Below are positions 1 through 6,869 of a stretch of 12,620 nt of DNA, piece after piece. Location: NCBI GenBank assembly GCA_005223375.1, contig RXOD01005757.1:1-12620 (forward strand), read 5' to 3'. How positions within the stretch are numbered: the stretch's first letter is position 1; every line of letters begins with the position of its first letter. The position numbers and the translations under genes are program-made. Under the pieces are notes generated by a model, which searched no databases, was not told the origin of the DNA, and saw nothing but the letters and a program-made list of their open reading frames with translations. Origin of the DNA: Amoebophrya sp. AT5.2 (taxonomy: Eukaryota > Sar > Dinophyceae > Syndiniales > Amoebophryaceae).

Positions 1-143
1 TGGTCGGCGCTGGTGGGCAGAGGCAGCCCCCCCGCGGCGGCGCGTGCTTTAGATGCGCGGCATCTAAATCCTTGCATTCTTATCCGTCTGCTATCCTATT
101 CCGACCAGCTCGCCTACTTAGTTAGGGGCATGCGGGTGCACGG

Positions 144-160
144 CCTACCTACCTACCTAC
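144..160. repeat. (CCTA)4 microsatellite
   Basis: Four perfect copies of CCTA plus one base, followed directly by AAAAAGGGGGCCC. A simple tetranucleotide tract in non-coding DNA; too short and isolated to be telomeric. Confidence 0.8.
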
Positions 161-387
161 AAAAAGGGGGCCCACCGGCGTGCCCGTACTCTAAGAATAC
201 CACCACCAAGCGCAGATCGATGCGGCGCCGCTGCACTTCCACCTCGATGTTGTGTGAACTTTTTTTTTTTGTGTGTTCAGTCAGTCATAAAGTCTGCTGC
301 CATGTCAGGCTTTGCTCCATCGCAACCTCGGACTGCTGTTCCTCGACCGCTAGGCGGGCGCGAACCTGTTGTGCCGAACAAAAAATT

Positions 388-424
388 CGGGAAAACGGGA
401 AACGTGAAACGGATACGGGAAAAC
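388..424. repeat. CGGGAAA-like short tandem cluster
   Basis: Five successive 6-8 base units read CGGGAAAA, CGGGAAA, CGTGAAA, CGGATA, CGGGAAAA. They lie downstream of the minus-strand coiled-coil gene. They could be decayed satellite-type DNA or a cluster of protein-binding sites; nothing in the sequence decides between these. Confidence 0.6.
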
Positions 425-503
425 CGATGAAGAAGAAGGAGATCGTGACACGCCTTCACATGATAGACGGATCACCACTTGATTTTCCTTCACTGAAGAC
501 TGA

Positions 504-1241
504 CTACTTACAACTTTTATCTACGTACATACAACTAAAACAATAAAACTCTTGTAGCTGTACCGCCGCGAGTTGCTCGAGCAGCAACCTTTGGGTCACC
601 GACGTCCGCTGGTCGCGTTGCGCCAGTTCGCGCAGCTGCCGCTTTGTGTCCACCAGCGCTTGCTCCACAAACTTCTTGTCGTGTCCCTTAAAAGCCAAGC
701 CCCCACCAGCTCCACTCGCGGCTGCTGCTGCGGTGGACAGTCCGTCGCTCCCACCAGCCTCGCCGACATCGTCTTCCGCTGCAATGGTCTCTGAGGTGGA
801 CGCACGACGGTCAGAGTTAGTTATTTTCTCGGCGTCGCGGCTTCCGTCCCTGGTGGAGTAGTTCTCTAGCATAAGGCGTTCCAAGTGGGAAGTCGTGTCC
901 AGCGCTGGCCTCGCAGCTCCGTCGCTGTCTGAACTTCGACCAAGCGCGACATGCGGACGCGCAGCGGGCACCGCACTGTTTGCGAAGATATCGTCCTCTG
1001 GCGAAAGTGCAGCAGCCGAAGAGGCTTCTGTCCCCCCTCTTTCTCCTCGGTCGTCTTTGGTCCTGGCTCCGCCGCCGGAGCTGCGCGGCATGGTCTTTCT
1101 GATCGTAGTTGCCAAACGGTCGAACCCAAAATCCGCGTCCAAACTCTGATGTGTACCCAGATTCCGGAGATGCTGCAGCCGCTGCGGGTTTGCCCTCGTC
1201 AAGGCGCGGCCGGCGGCTGGCGTCAGACCACGGGGCAGCAT
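504..1241 (-). CDS. Hypothetical protein, basic N-terminus and C-terminal coiled coil
   Basis: I do not recognise a family. The frame is open from 1409, but the first ATG is at 1239-1241 and has A at -3, giving 245 residues. The first 34 residues contain Arg (R4, R12, R16, R21, R26) and no Asp or Glu, which fits a mitochondrial presequence, though no homology supports this. The middle (about 50-180) is low complexity, rich in Ser, Ala, Gly and Asp and probably disordered. Residues about 186-230 (from GHDKKFVEQALVDTKRQL) form a charged heptad-like helix suited to a coiled coil. The last 14 residues (from FYCFSCMY) come from AT-rich DNA and look unlike the rest. A GT donor-like GTACAG at 563-558 on the minus strand leaves room for a spliced, different C-terminus. 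It lies downstream of the methyltransferase gene on the same strand. Confidence 0.6.
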   Translation of the reverse strand: MLPRGLTPAAGRALTRANPQRLQHLRNLGTHQSLDADFGFDRLATTIRKTMPRSSGGGARTKDDRGERGGTEASSAAALSPEDDIFANSAVPAARPHVALGRSSDSDGAARPALDTTSHLERLMLENYSTRDGSRDAEKITNSDRRASTSETIAAEDDVGEAGGSDGLSTAAAAASGAGGGLAFKGHDKKFVEQALVDTKRQLRELAQRDQRTSVTQRLLLEQLAAVQLQEFYCFSCMYVDKSCK

Positions 1242-1678
1242 GTTCTTGTTGCGTGCGCAGGGAGCTGGTCTCCGTGGGCGGTGGGCCGCTGCGCAGTCGC
1301 AGTAGGTCGTGGCGCTACATGAGGGCTTACAACTTCCTTTTAATCTATTGGTAGGATGGGCTACAGCGACAACGGCACGGCCATGGCGGGATGCAACATA
1401 ATGCGACAATCACGACAAATGGCGTCCACGACAGCGGCGAGCTTCAAGACAGATTCCGACACACTACCATGCATGATGATCAGTTTGGTCGATGAAGATG
1501 AACACGAGGACGCAGAAAAAAAAACAAAGCGAACCGCACTGCTCGCGTCCTGAACACTAGTACCGCTTAAGTCACACAACGCTCTTCGTTGCTGGTCTGC
1601 CTTATTGTTTGTTGCGTCGGATGTTGTGTGCGTTGAATGTGGAGAATGTCCTGCGATATCGTTCTTTCAATGCCAGCT
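1242..1678. other. Spacer between coiled-coil and methyltransferase genes
   Basis: No supported gene. It must hold the 5' flank of the coiled-coil gene and the 3' untranslated region of the methyltransferase gene. On the minus strand there is an AT-rich TTAAAAGG at 1343-1336, about 95 bases before the ATG, and an ATG followed at once by TAG at 1320-1315. Short frames on both strands here show no protein-like composition. Confidence 0.5.
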
Positions 1679-3322
1679 CTACTCCTTCGAGATATGCGCG
1701 AATTTGCATTTTTCCCCTCTGCTGCACCCAGCGGCCGACTGAAAGTGCCGACAAATAGGCTTGTCGCCCTTCGGAGCTGCTGCGGCCAGGTTTTCTTTGG
1801 CTGCACCTTCTGCCATCGTTTTTCCAACCGTCTGACCACCTTCTGAGAGAGCTTCGTCCCGCCCTCCTTCTACTTTCGCTTTGGCACCAGCATCCGGTTT
1901 CGCTTTACCGTTGTCTTTTCTGACCCCGCCTGCCGGAGTTTTTTTGCCTTTTTTCGTCCATTTGTCCATCCCGAATCGCTCTGCCCTCTCCTTCTGCTTC
2001 GGGTTGAGTTCGCGCCTCCGCTTCACGTCCGCTTCCGAGCGGCAGAGCTTTTGGTCCTGCAAACCCTTCAGGTCCAACGTGATTTTCCTTTCCGCGAACT
2101 TGTCCACGAACCCCTGATAGTTCTGGAAGCCGCCGCACACCCACAGCCCAAAGAACGGGGCTTCGCTCTTCCGCTTCCCCCCCTCGGCGTACCGTGCGGT
2201 TTCGTACCGAAGTTTGTCGTACACAAAGTCGTACTTCTCGTACGGGGCGATGTAGAAAACCTCCGCCCTCCTTTCCAGCTCCACGTCGTTTTCATTGAAC
2301 TTTTTCGATTTCTTCATCGCGGACGTGGTACCACTACTTCTATCGGCCGCTGCAGCGATAGCGGCCTCTGCTTCCTCTGGTGTTTTTCCCTTCTTGAGGA
2401 GTTTATCCTTCTTTTTCCGCTGCTTTTCGTCCTGCACCAGATTCCCCAGATCGAAGAGCCACTTGCGGAAGAACTTCTTCTGGCAAGTCCACGAAGGGAT
2501 TAGCATGGCGAAAGGCCGCTTCTGATCGTTCCCTGTAGTCCGCAGCTGCAGCAGGTAGTCCAGGAGCTTTTGCTTGTGGTCCCCCGAGTATGGCGGGTTC
2601 GTCACCAGGAGGTCGTGCTCCGGCACCGTCCCCTTCGCCACGTCTTCGTAGAAGTCCCGCAATTCGTTCTTCACCACGATCGGCGGCTTCGCGTTGCGCT
2701 CCCGAAGCCTCGTTTTGCTATAATTGTAGTCGGAGGTGGTCGCGTTTTCGTTGTGCACTTCGTTTTCATCTACAACCTCCCCCTCGCCAACAGCATCTTC
2801 GTGCGCTTCTCCTTCTGCCTCGCCATTCATGACCCGCTCAAGGAGTTTCTTTGCGTTCCCACGGCAGAAGTAGGGGTCGTATACAACCACGTTTTCGTTC
2901 CGTGCGTCGCTGTCCAGCAGCATGCGGTTTCGTGTCTGCTTGATGTGGAAGTCGAGCACGGCCTTCAGGTCCCGATACGCCTCCTCCGGCGTCTCAAAGT
3001 GGTCGCCGGCGTCCGCCTCGTAAGGAAACGCAGGGAAGTCAAAAGTGAGCAGCTCCTCGTCCGCAAGCCAGGGGTTCTTTGGCGGGGCGGGGCGAATCGT
3101 GGAGGTGCCCACGGACTTTATTTTTTGCAAAGCTGGCTCTTTTTCCTTTCCCGCAGCTGTAGCTGGCCCCGCATCTTCCCGCACGCTGTTAGCCGCCGTG
3201 ACGTTCTTCTTACCGAGAAACCGGCCCTTCTTCGGCGCAGCTGGAGCCGCATCAGCCGCCGCGGGGACTTGCTCCGGCTTGCTGCGTTTCTTGCTTTTTT
3301 TCATGACTTTGTCCTCCTTCAT
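1679..3322 (-). CDS. NPPY-motif AdoMet methyltransferase with C-terminal CCCH zinc finger
   Basis: Predicted to transfer a methyl group from S-adenosylmethionine to an amino group, most likely on RNA or DNA. I start at the ATG at 3320-3322 (ACCATGA, A at -3), giving 547 residues; the frame extends upstream only to a GTG at 3406. Residues 1-70 are a Lys/Ala-rich tail with KKSKKRSKP, a possible nuclear signal. VVYDPYFCRG (about 146-155) resembles the AdoMet-binding motif I of amino-methyltransferases, DPxxGxG type, and NPPYSGDHKQ (242-251) carries the catalytic NPPY motif IV. Motif I before motif IV matches the gamma order. Acidic (about 165-197) and Lys/Ala-rich (about 294-342) insertions interrupt the fold. 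After a Lys-rich linker the protein ends in a perfect C-x8-C-x5-C-x3-H finger (C524, C533, C539, H543), a type that usually binds RNA. NPPY also occurs in protein glutamine and rRNA methyltransferases, so the substrate is open. Family-level call is strong. Confidence 0.92.
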   Translation of the reverse strand: MKEDKVMKKSKKRSKPEQVPAAADAAPAAPKKGRFLGKKNVTAANSVREDAGPATAAGKEKEPALQKIKSVGTSTIRPAPPKNPWLADEELLTFDFPAFPYEADAGDHFETPEEAYRDLKAVLDFHIKQTRNRMLLDSDARNENVVVYDPYFCRGNAKKLLERVMNGEAEGEAHEDAVGEGEVVDENEVHNENATTSDYNYSKTRLRERNAKPPIVVKNELRDFYEDVAKGTVPEHDLLVTNPPYSGDHKQKLLDYLLQLRTTGNDQKRPFAMLIPSWTCQKKFFRKWLFDLGNLVQDEKQRKKKDKLLKKGKTPEEAEAAIAAAADRSSGTTSAMKKSKKFNENDVELERRAEVFYIAPYEKYDFVYDKLRYETARYAEGGKRKSEAPFFGLWVCGGFQNYQGFVDKFAERKITLDLKGLQDQKLCRSEADVKRRRELNPKQKERAERFGMDKWTKKGKKTPAGGVRKDNGKAKPDAGAKAKVEGGRDEALSEGGQTVGKTMAEGAAKENLAAAAPKGDKPICRHFQSAAGCSRGEKCKFAHISKE

Positions 3323-3534
3323 GGTCGCTGCTGAGTTGTGGTGGGGCTCGTGGGCTAGTGGGAAGGCGCGTGTACATGTACTAAGGCAGGGGCACTCGAA
3401 AGTCACTGTTTCTTATGTAGATGAGTGTGCAACTATTTTTTCCGGTTGAGCGACGTAGAAGCTGCAGAGCCAGAAGGTGTGCAAAGAAATGCAACTGCAA
3501 GGCAACTCTGTTACTGAAGTGCATCCTTTCGTTT

Positions 3535-3729
3535 TCACGAGCGATACACTTTCGTTGACCACGAGGAATTGCTCGACACGAAAAGATCTTTTTCAAATTT
3601 GCGATCGCCTTCTGATCCCCTGATCAGGTGCTCAAGTACAATCACAATTGCATCAGTTGCAACGTTTTCGCAAAATGCGAGCTCCCCGCAACGTTCTGGG
3701 GCGAATCTCCACCAACCGACAAAGCGCAA
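3535..3729 (-). other. Candidate exon, unknown product (weak)
   Basis: A minus-strand open frame of 64 codons with no ATG at its start (TTG at 3729; an in-frame TGA lies at 3738-3736). The translation is mixed and protein-like, for example ATDAIVIVLEHLIRGSEG followed by a charged stretch. I tested joining it to the frame at 3890-4223 through GTAAGA: the obvious AG acceptors are out of phase, create a stop, or leave an in-frame TGA in the exon. It is either an exon of something I cannot reconstruct or a chance frame. Confidence 0.12.
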
Positions 3730-3889
3730 AAATAGTCACTGTACAAGAAATGTAGTGCGCGCCCGTGCTGTGATCGGAGTAATGACCGGTGGAGATCGGA
3801 TCAGCAACATTGATTCCAGATTCTGACGGTAAGCATAGATCGCTTCAGATCCAAATCGCGAGTGTTTTTTCACGAACATCAGCTCTTAC

Positions 3890-4223
3890 AGCATGACGCC
3901 TCCGCTTCTCGCTCGATAGCAACTTTCCCTTTTTTTACTACGTCCCCTGGTAAATTCATTGAGTCCCAAAACGTGTCATACAGCGAGGATGAGAGATCGT
4001 ATTGTCCTTTCGCACGCGTCCGGTATTTTGGTGTTTCTGTGATTTTCTGTACAGCTACAGCAAGGATCCCATAGTTTTCTTGCAAAGTATCTATTTTTTT
4101 CAAGTCACGTGGTAATGAATATCGTTGAAGCGTCGCTCTGATAGCTCTTTGTTTTGTCGGATGGAGATCTGATGGACCGCGAGATATATGCAGGAAGCAC
4201 CAGCACCCGCGGAGCCGACTCAA
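3890..4223 (-). other. Candidate exon ending at a GTAAGA donor
   Basis: A minus-strand frame open from 4253 to the TGA at 3879-3881, with no upstream ATG, so it cannot be a complete simple gene. The translation from about 4160 is balanced and protein-like (SLPRDLKKIDTLQENYG, then KYRTRAKGQYDLSSSLYDTF). Its right-hand end contains GTAAGAG at 3889-3883, a near-ideal 5' splice site, just before the stop. A possible acceptor is TGTACAG inside the frame, after the codons for LAV. No family is recognised. It may be an exon or the decayed remnant of a gene. Confidence 0.2.
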
Positions 4224-4544
4224 ACTACTGGATAGCCCGAGGAGAGTATGAGCCTACCCGTCCGCGATCATGACGAGAGAGAGAGTAACGAATGATGAAA
4301 GCAAAAATATGACATAATGATGAATCTATCTTCTTTAGCAAAACACTTCGTAGCTTCAAATGCAATTATCATGCTAGATTTGTAAGAAATTCAGAGCTTC
4401 TGCGTCTAGGTAACCGAGCATCACATGCAAAATTCAAACTCATGATGCCTTCCGTCGGCAAATCTCATCCCGGAGCGGCGTCCGAGAACTTAGGAGCAAA
4501 TTCGAGCAAATCCATTCGTTTGATTGCTGCGCCCACATACATAC

Positions 4545-4685
4545 CAATTTGATGAAAGTATCCGTGATGCAGGAGTCGATGCTTTCAGTCAGCACCGCGA
4601 TGGCAAGAGCATCCGCATCGGTGATGCTGATTCTCCAGGAGCCCCCGCCACTTGTGTAGTCCCAGTGACCGAAGCCGGGCAGCAC
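4545..4685 (-). other. Candidate exon bounded by TAG acceptor and GTATGT donor
   Basis: This 141-base stretch reads as 47 codons in one frame on the minus strand, starting directly after an in-frame TAG preceded by ATTGCTCG, which could be a 3' splice site. It ends exactly at GTATGT (4544-4539), the classic 5' splice consensus, in phase 0. The translation is protein-like (contains SWRISITDADALAIAVLTES). The frame continues beyond the donor to a TGA at 4440. There is no ATG, so an upstream exon would be needed. I do not recognise the product. Confidence 0.25.
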
Positions 4686-4868
4686 CTACGAGCAATATCA
4701 ATCACAGTAGTTTCTTATTGCGACCTCACGTTGGAAACACCCTCTGCGGACTGCTTCACGTCAAAAAGTTGACATACGAGAAACACACCAGTCAAATATC
4801 ATGCAGAATACCGATCCGCCACAACTCCAACAGCAGTCCGCAAACCCGATCATCTCCTCGCTTCGCAT

Positions 4869-6239
4869 TCAACCCTCAGTGCCCTCAGTGTTCTGCGGTG
4901 CGGGATTCGGCTTGTTGGCCTCGGCCACCGGAGCAGCCTCAAACCCTAGACCCGCAGCCGTGGTAGGAGCGGGATTCGACGCGTCGGCCACGGCCGGAGC
5001 CGTCGTCCCGTCCGGAGGGCTCGCCGGACTGGGCGTCGGGAAGAGAATGGTCGTGATCAGTTCCTGCATGAGCTTGGGATGCTTTTTGTTGAGCTCGTGC
5101 AGCGCCGCACCCGGATGCTCCGCATATTTCTCCACCTCTTTCACCCACGTGGGATGCTTTTTCAAGTACTTCTTCAGCGCCGCAGCCGGATCTTCCAAGA
5201 TCTCTGCCGTTGCATTCAGAATCCCGGCCGTTGCATTGGGATGGTGCTCCGCGAGCCAGTCGAGCGCCGCACGCGGATCTTCCAGCGCCTTCTTCGCATT
5301 GTTCAAAATTTCGGGATGCAGTTGCGCGATCTTCTTCAGCTCTGCCCTCGGGTGGTCCAACACCTTGTCCACTGCCGCTGCAAATTCCGGGTATTTCTCC
5401 CTGATTTTGTCCAGCGCTGCACCCGGATTGATGTCCTGCAAACGCTGCCACAGTTTCACAAGCCCGGGGTGCTCGTTCTCGATCGCGTGCAGGAGTTTAA
5501 GCGGATCTGTCTTGATCAACTGCTCTGCTGCCTTCTTCAGCCCGGGATCGCTTTCCACGACAACGTCCACCGCATGCTCCACTCGGTTCACCGTTTCTTG
5601 TCCAACAACCTTGGCCGCAACATTCTTTGCTTTGGTCACGATTTTTTCCGGACTTGTCTTGCTCAGCTGGTCTGCTGCCTCCTTCAGCTGGGGATCGTCC
5701 TCTACGTCTTCCACGACACCCTGCACTCGCTGCTCCACTTTGTCCACCGCTTTTTGTCCAAAAAGCTTGGTCCCAAGTTTCTTAGCACCGGTCCAGATGG
5801 CACTCAAGCTCGGCTTGGAATCGCCACCAGCCACCGGGGTCGACGGAGCGTTACCAGACGAAGGAGCCGGAGCCGCCGGAGCCGCCGGCGCCGACTTCGG
5901 TACCAGGTCAGCAATATTTGCCGTCGATGGCGCCGGTACCGGTGCGCGCGCTTCTGAGGTGGTGAGGAACGCAGTCGGCTGTTGCTGATCCTGATCAGCA
6001 GCAGTGGCGGAATCAGCCGCGGCGGCGGATGAAACGTCGTCGGTGTACAGGCCGTCGTCCGCGATCGTAGCGGGATCCCGGTCGGCGTCGCAACCATGTT
6101 CCTTGGTGGAGGAAGGGATGGCCTTACCATGCTCCAGCCCAGCAGCGCCGGAGGCTGAGGCAGCGATCACAACCGCAAGACTTCTGCGCACAGCTGGAGT
6201 GCACAAGTGCGGACTCAACTTGCCCGCGTTCCTCGTCAT
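4869..6239 (-). CDS. Secreted or lumenal tandem amphipathic-helix repeat protein
   Basis: Unrecognised family, but a clear architecture. From the ATG at 6237-6239 (AAGATGA, A at -3) it has 456 residues. Residues 1-34 look like a signal peptide with a long basic n-region, a hydrophobic core (LAVVIAASASGAAG) and a likely cut near residue 34. Residues 35-145 are Ala/Pro/Ser/Asp-rich and probably disordered. Two copies of a roughly 50-residue unit follow (152-203 and 204-252), each with the pattern AKxxxxKxxGQxxVxxVE...DPxLKxAAxQLxKT. Then come about six units of roughly 25 residues (245-400), pattern DPxAALxxLxxxHPxxxxxxxxxLx, predicted paired helices broken by Pro. A Pro/Thr/Ala tail ends the protein. 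There are no transmembrane helices after the signal. The in-frame ATG at 6317 (AAAATGG) would add 26 basic residues before the signal peptide. A lumenal, cell-surface or export role is inference. Confidence 0.88.
   Translation of the reverse strand: MTRNAGKLSPHLCTPAVRRSLAVVIAASASGAAGLEHGKAIPSSTKEHGCDADRDPATIADDGLYTDDVSSAAAADSATAADQDQQQPTAFLTTSEARAPVPAPSTANIADLVPKSAPAAPAAPAPSSGNAPSTPVAGGDSKPSLSAIWTGAKKLGTKLFGQKAVDKVEQRVQGVVEDVEDDPQLKEAADQLSKTSPEKIVTKAKNVAAKVVGQETVNRVEHAVDVVVESDPGLKKAAEQLIKTDPLKLLHAIENEHPGLVKLWQRLQDINPGAALDKIREKYPEFAAAVDKVLDHPRAELKKIAQLHPEILNNAKKALEDPRAALDWLAEHHPNATAGILNATAEILEDPAAALKKYLKKHPTWVKEVEKYAEHPGAALHELNKKHPKLMQELITTILFPTPSPASPPDGTTAPAVADASNPAPTTAAGLGFEAAPVAEANKPNPAPQNTEGTEG
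5040..5507 (-). repeat. Coding tandem repeat, about 75-bp period (HP-helix units)
   Basis: Encodes about six 25- to 29-residue units of the repeat protein. At the DNA level the plus strand shows diverged copies of a GCGCCGCACCCGGATC-like string near 5100, 5175, 5265 and 5413. The spacings fit one or two 75-base units plus one enlarged 87-base unit. Divergence between units is high, so this is an old expansion under protein-level constraint, not a fresh satellite. Confidence 0.75.
5508..5786 (-). repeat. Coding duplication of a roughly 50-residue unit
   Basis: Two successive segments align well as protein: both have AK, a GQ, a V-x-x-V-E stretch, then a DP-x-L-K-x-A-A-x-Q-L-x-K-T block. The second copy is slightly shorter after the VVE stretch. 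The block leads directly into the 25-residue units, which keep the DP start, suggesting that the short units derive from or share ancestry with the C-terminal half of the long one. Confidence 0.75.
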
Positions 6240-6294
6240 CTTGCTTTGACTTTCAGGCTGAGACCGCCTTTTGCGCTTGTCGTTCGTCGTTGGT

Positions 6295-6302
6295 CTAAAA
6301 AG
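6295..6302 (-). promoter_or_regulatory. Possible 3' splice acceptor (CTTTTTAG) that would decide the start codon
   Basis: On the minus strand a pyrimidine run ends in TTTTTAG 55 bases before the ATG at 6239. If used as a cis or spliced-leader trans acceptor, it removes the upstream in-frame ATG at 6317 and leaves 6239 as first ATG, giving the version with an N-terminal signal peptide. Trans-splicing is known in dinoflagellates and relatives, but its use here is inference. Confidence 0.35.
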
Positions 6303-6366
6303 ATTGCTGCAGTCCATTTTCTCCGAGTCGAATGATGCACACACTTGCACTGGCACGGCTGTCTTA

Positions 6367-6374
6367 TTTTTATA
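6367..6374 (-). promoter_or_regulatory. TATA-like box (TATAAAAA)
   Basis: The minus strand reads ATATAAAAATA here, about 50 bases before the in-frame ATG at 6317 and about 130 before the preferred ATG at 6239. Position and sequence suit a core promoter for the repeat-protein gene. A second similar string, CATAAAAATAG, lies at 6494-6484. AT-rich spacers yield such strings by chance. Confidence 0.35.
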
Positions 6375-6869
6375 TGCTGAAGGGAGAGAGAGACTCCACC
6401 GCCTACGAGAACGGTAAGGGTGACGCGATGCACTGCGTGACTACCCGGCAAAGGCTTAGAGCTGACCCTTGAGCTCCCTCCCCACTATTTTTATGATGAA
6501 GATGTAAAGTAAGGCGAGCACTGAAACCAACGAGAGCGACAACGCCTTCGAATCTCAACCCCCGCAGGACATCGATCTCAGGCCCTTCACGATGTTGAAA
6601 CGCGTCTACTTACGCCCACGACGATGTCACGCTGCTTCTCATGCGGAAAATGATTCTCATCCGATCGAGGCGGGCGCACCGTGCCTTCTCTTTGTGTTTG
6701 GTGGACGCATGATTTCTAGTTGTGCACGACCCGCGGCCACGAAATCGATATCAATGAAATCAACGAGATCATGTCTTCAAGGGCTCTTCATCTAATGGAT
6801 GCAGTTGGTTGCTGCCAAGCTTTTATCTCTTCGGCGCAAAATTTTTCCTCGACCTACACCTACTCAAAC

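Larger units (their letters stand above)
1..503. other. Spacer at left edge, no supported gene
   Basis: I find no convincing gene here. A plus-strand open frame spans 13-546 but begins at a GTG, runs through the (CCTA)n and poly-T tracts and is rich in Cys, Ser and Arg, as chance frames are. Visible structure is limited to simple repeats: (CCTA)4 at 144-160, an 11-T run at 260-270 and a CGGGAAA-like cluster at 388-424. The right part should hold the 3' untranslated region of the minus-strand gene that stops at 504. Confidence 0.5.
3323..4868. other. 1.5 kb spacer with possible unannotated exons
   Basis: No ATG-to-stop gene is convincing in this stretch. It is more AT-rich than the flanking genes, yet three minus-strand frames read like protein (3535-3729, 3879-4223, 4440-4685) and two of them contain strong splice-like signals. 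These are listed separately. The stretch must also hold the 5' flank of the methyltransferase gene and the 3' untranslated region of the repeat-protein gene. Confidence 0.45.
6240..6869. other. Spacer upstream of the repeat-protein gene
   Basis: No supported gene. It holds the 5' flank of the repeat-protein gene, including TATA-like and acceptor-like signals listed separately, and the 3' flank of the oxidoreductase gene. A plus-strand frame at 6592-6795 with an ATG gives an Arg/Ser/Cys-rich product with no recognisable feature. Confidence 0.5.

Noticed and set aside
13..546. 177-codon plus-strand open frame
   Set aside because: It starts at GTG, crosses microsatellite and poly-T tracts, and its Cys/Ser/Arg-rich composition is unlike a real protein.
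2498..2509. GATTAGCATGGC, identical to the conserved core of U6 snRNA
   Set aside because: It lies inside the methyltransferase gene, where the opposite strand encodes the conserved-looking AMLIPSW. No ACAGAG box or other U6 sequence surrounds it.
2570..3334. 254-codon plus-strand open frame
   Set aside because: It lies antisense to the methyltransferase gene, whose minus-strand reading has clear catalytic and zinc-finger motifs.
4801..5988. 395-codon plus-strand open frame
   Set aside because: It lies antisense to the repeat-protein gene and is Ser/Ala/Cys-rich, as expected of a shadow of biased GC-rich codons.
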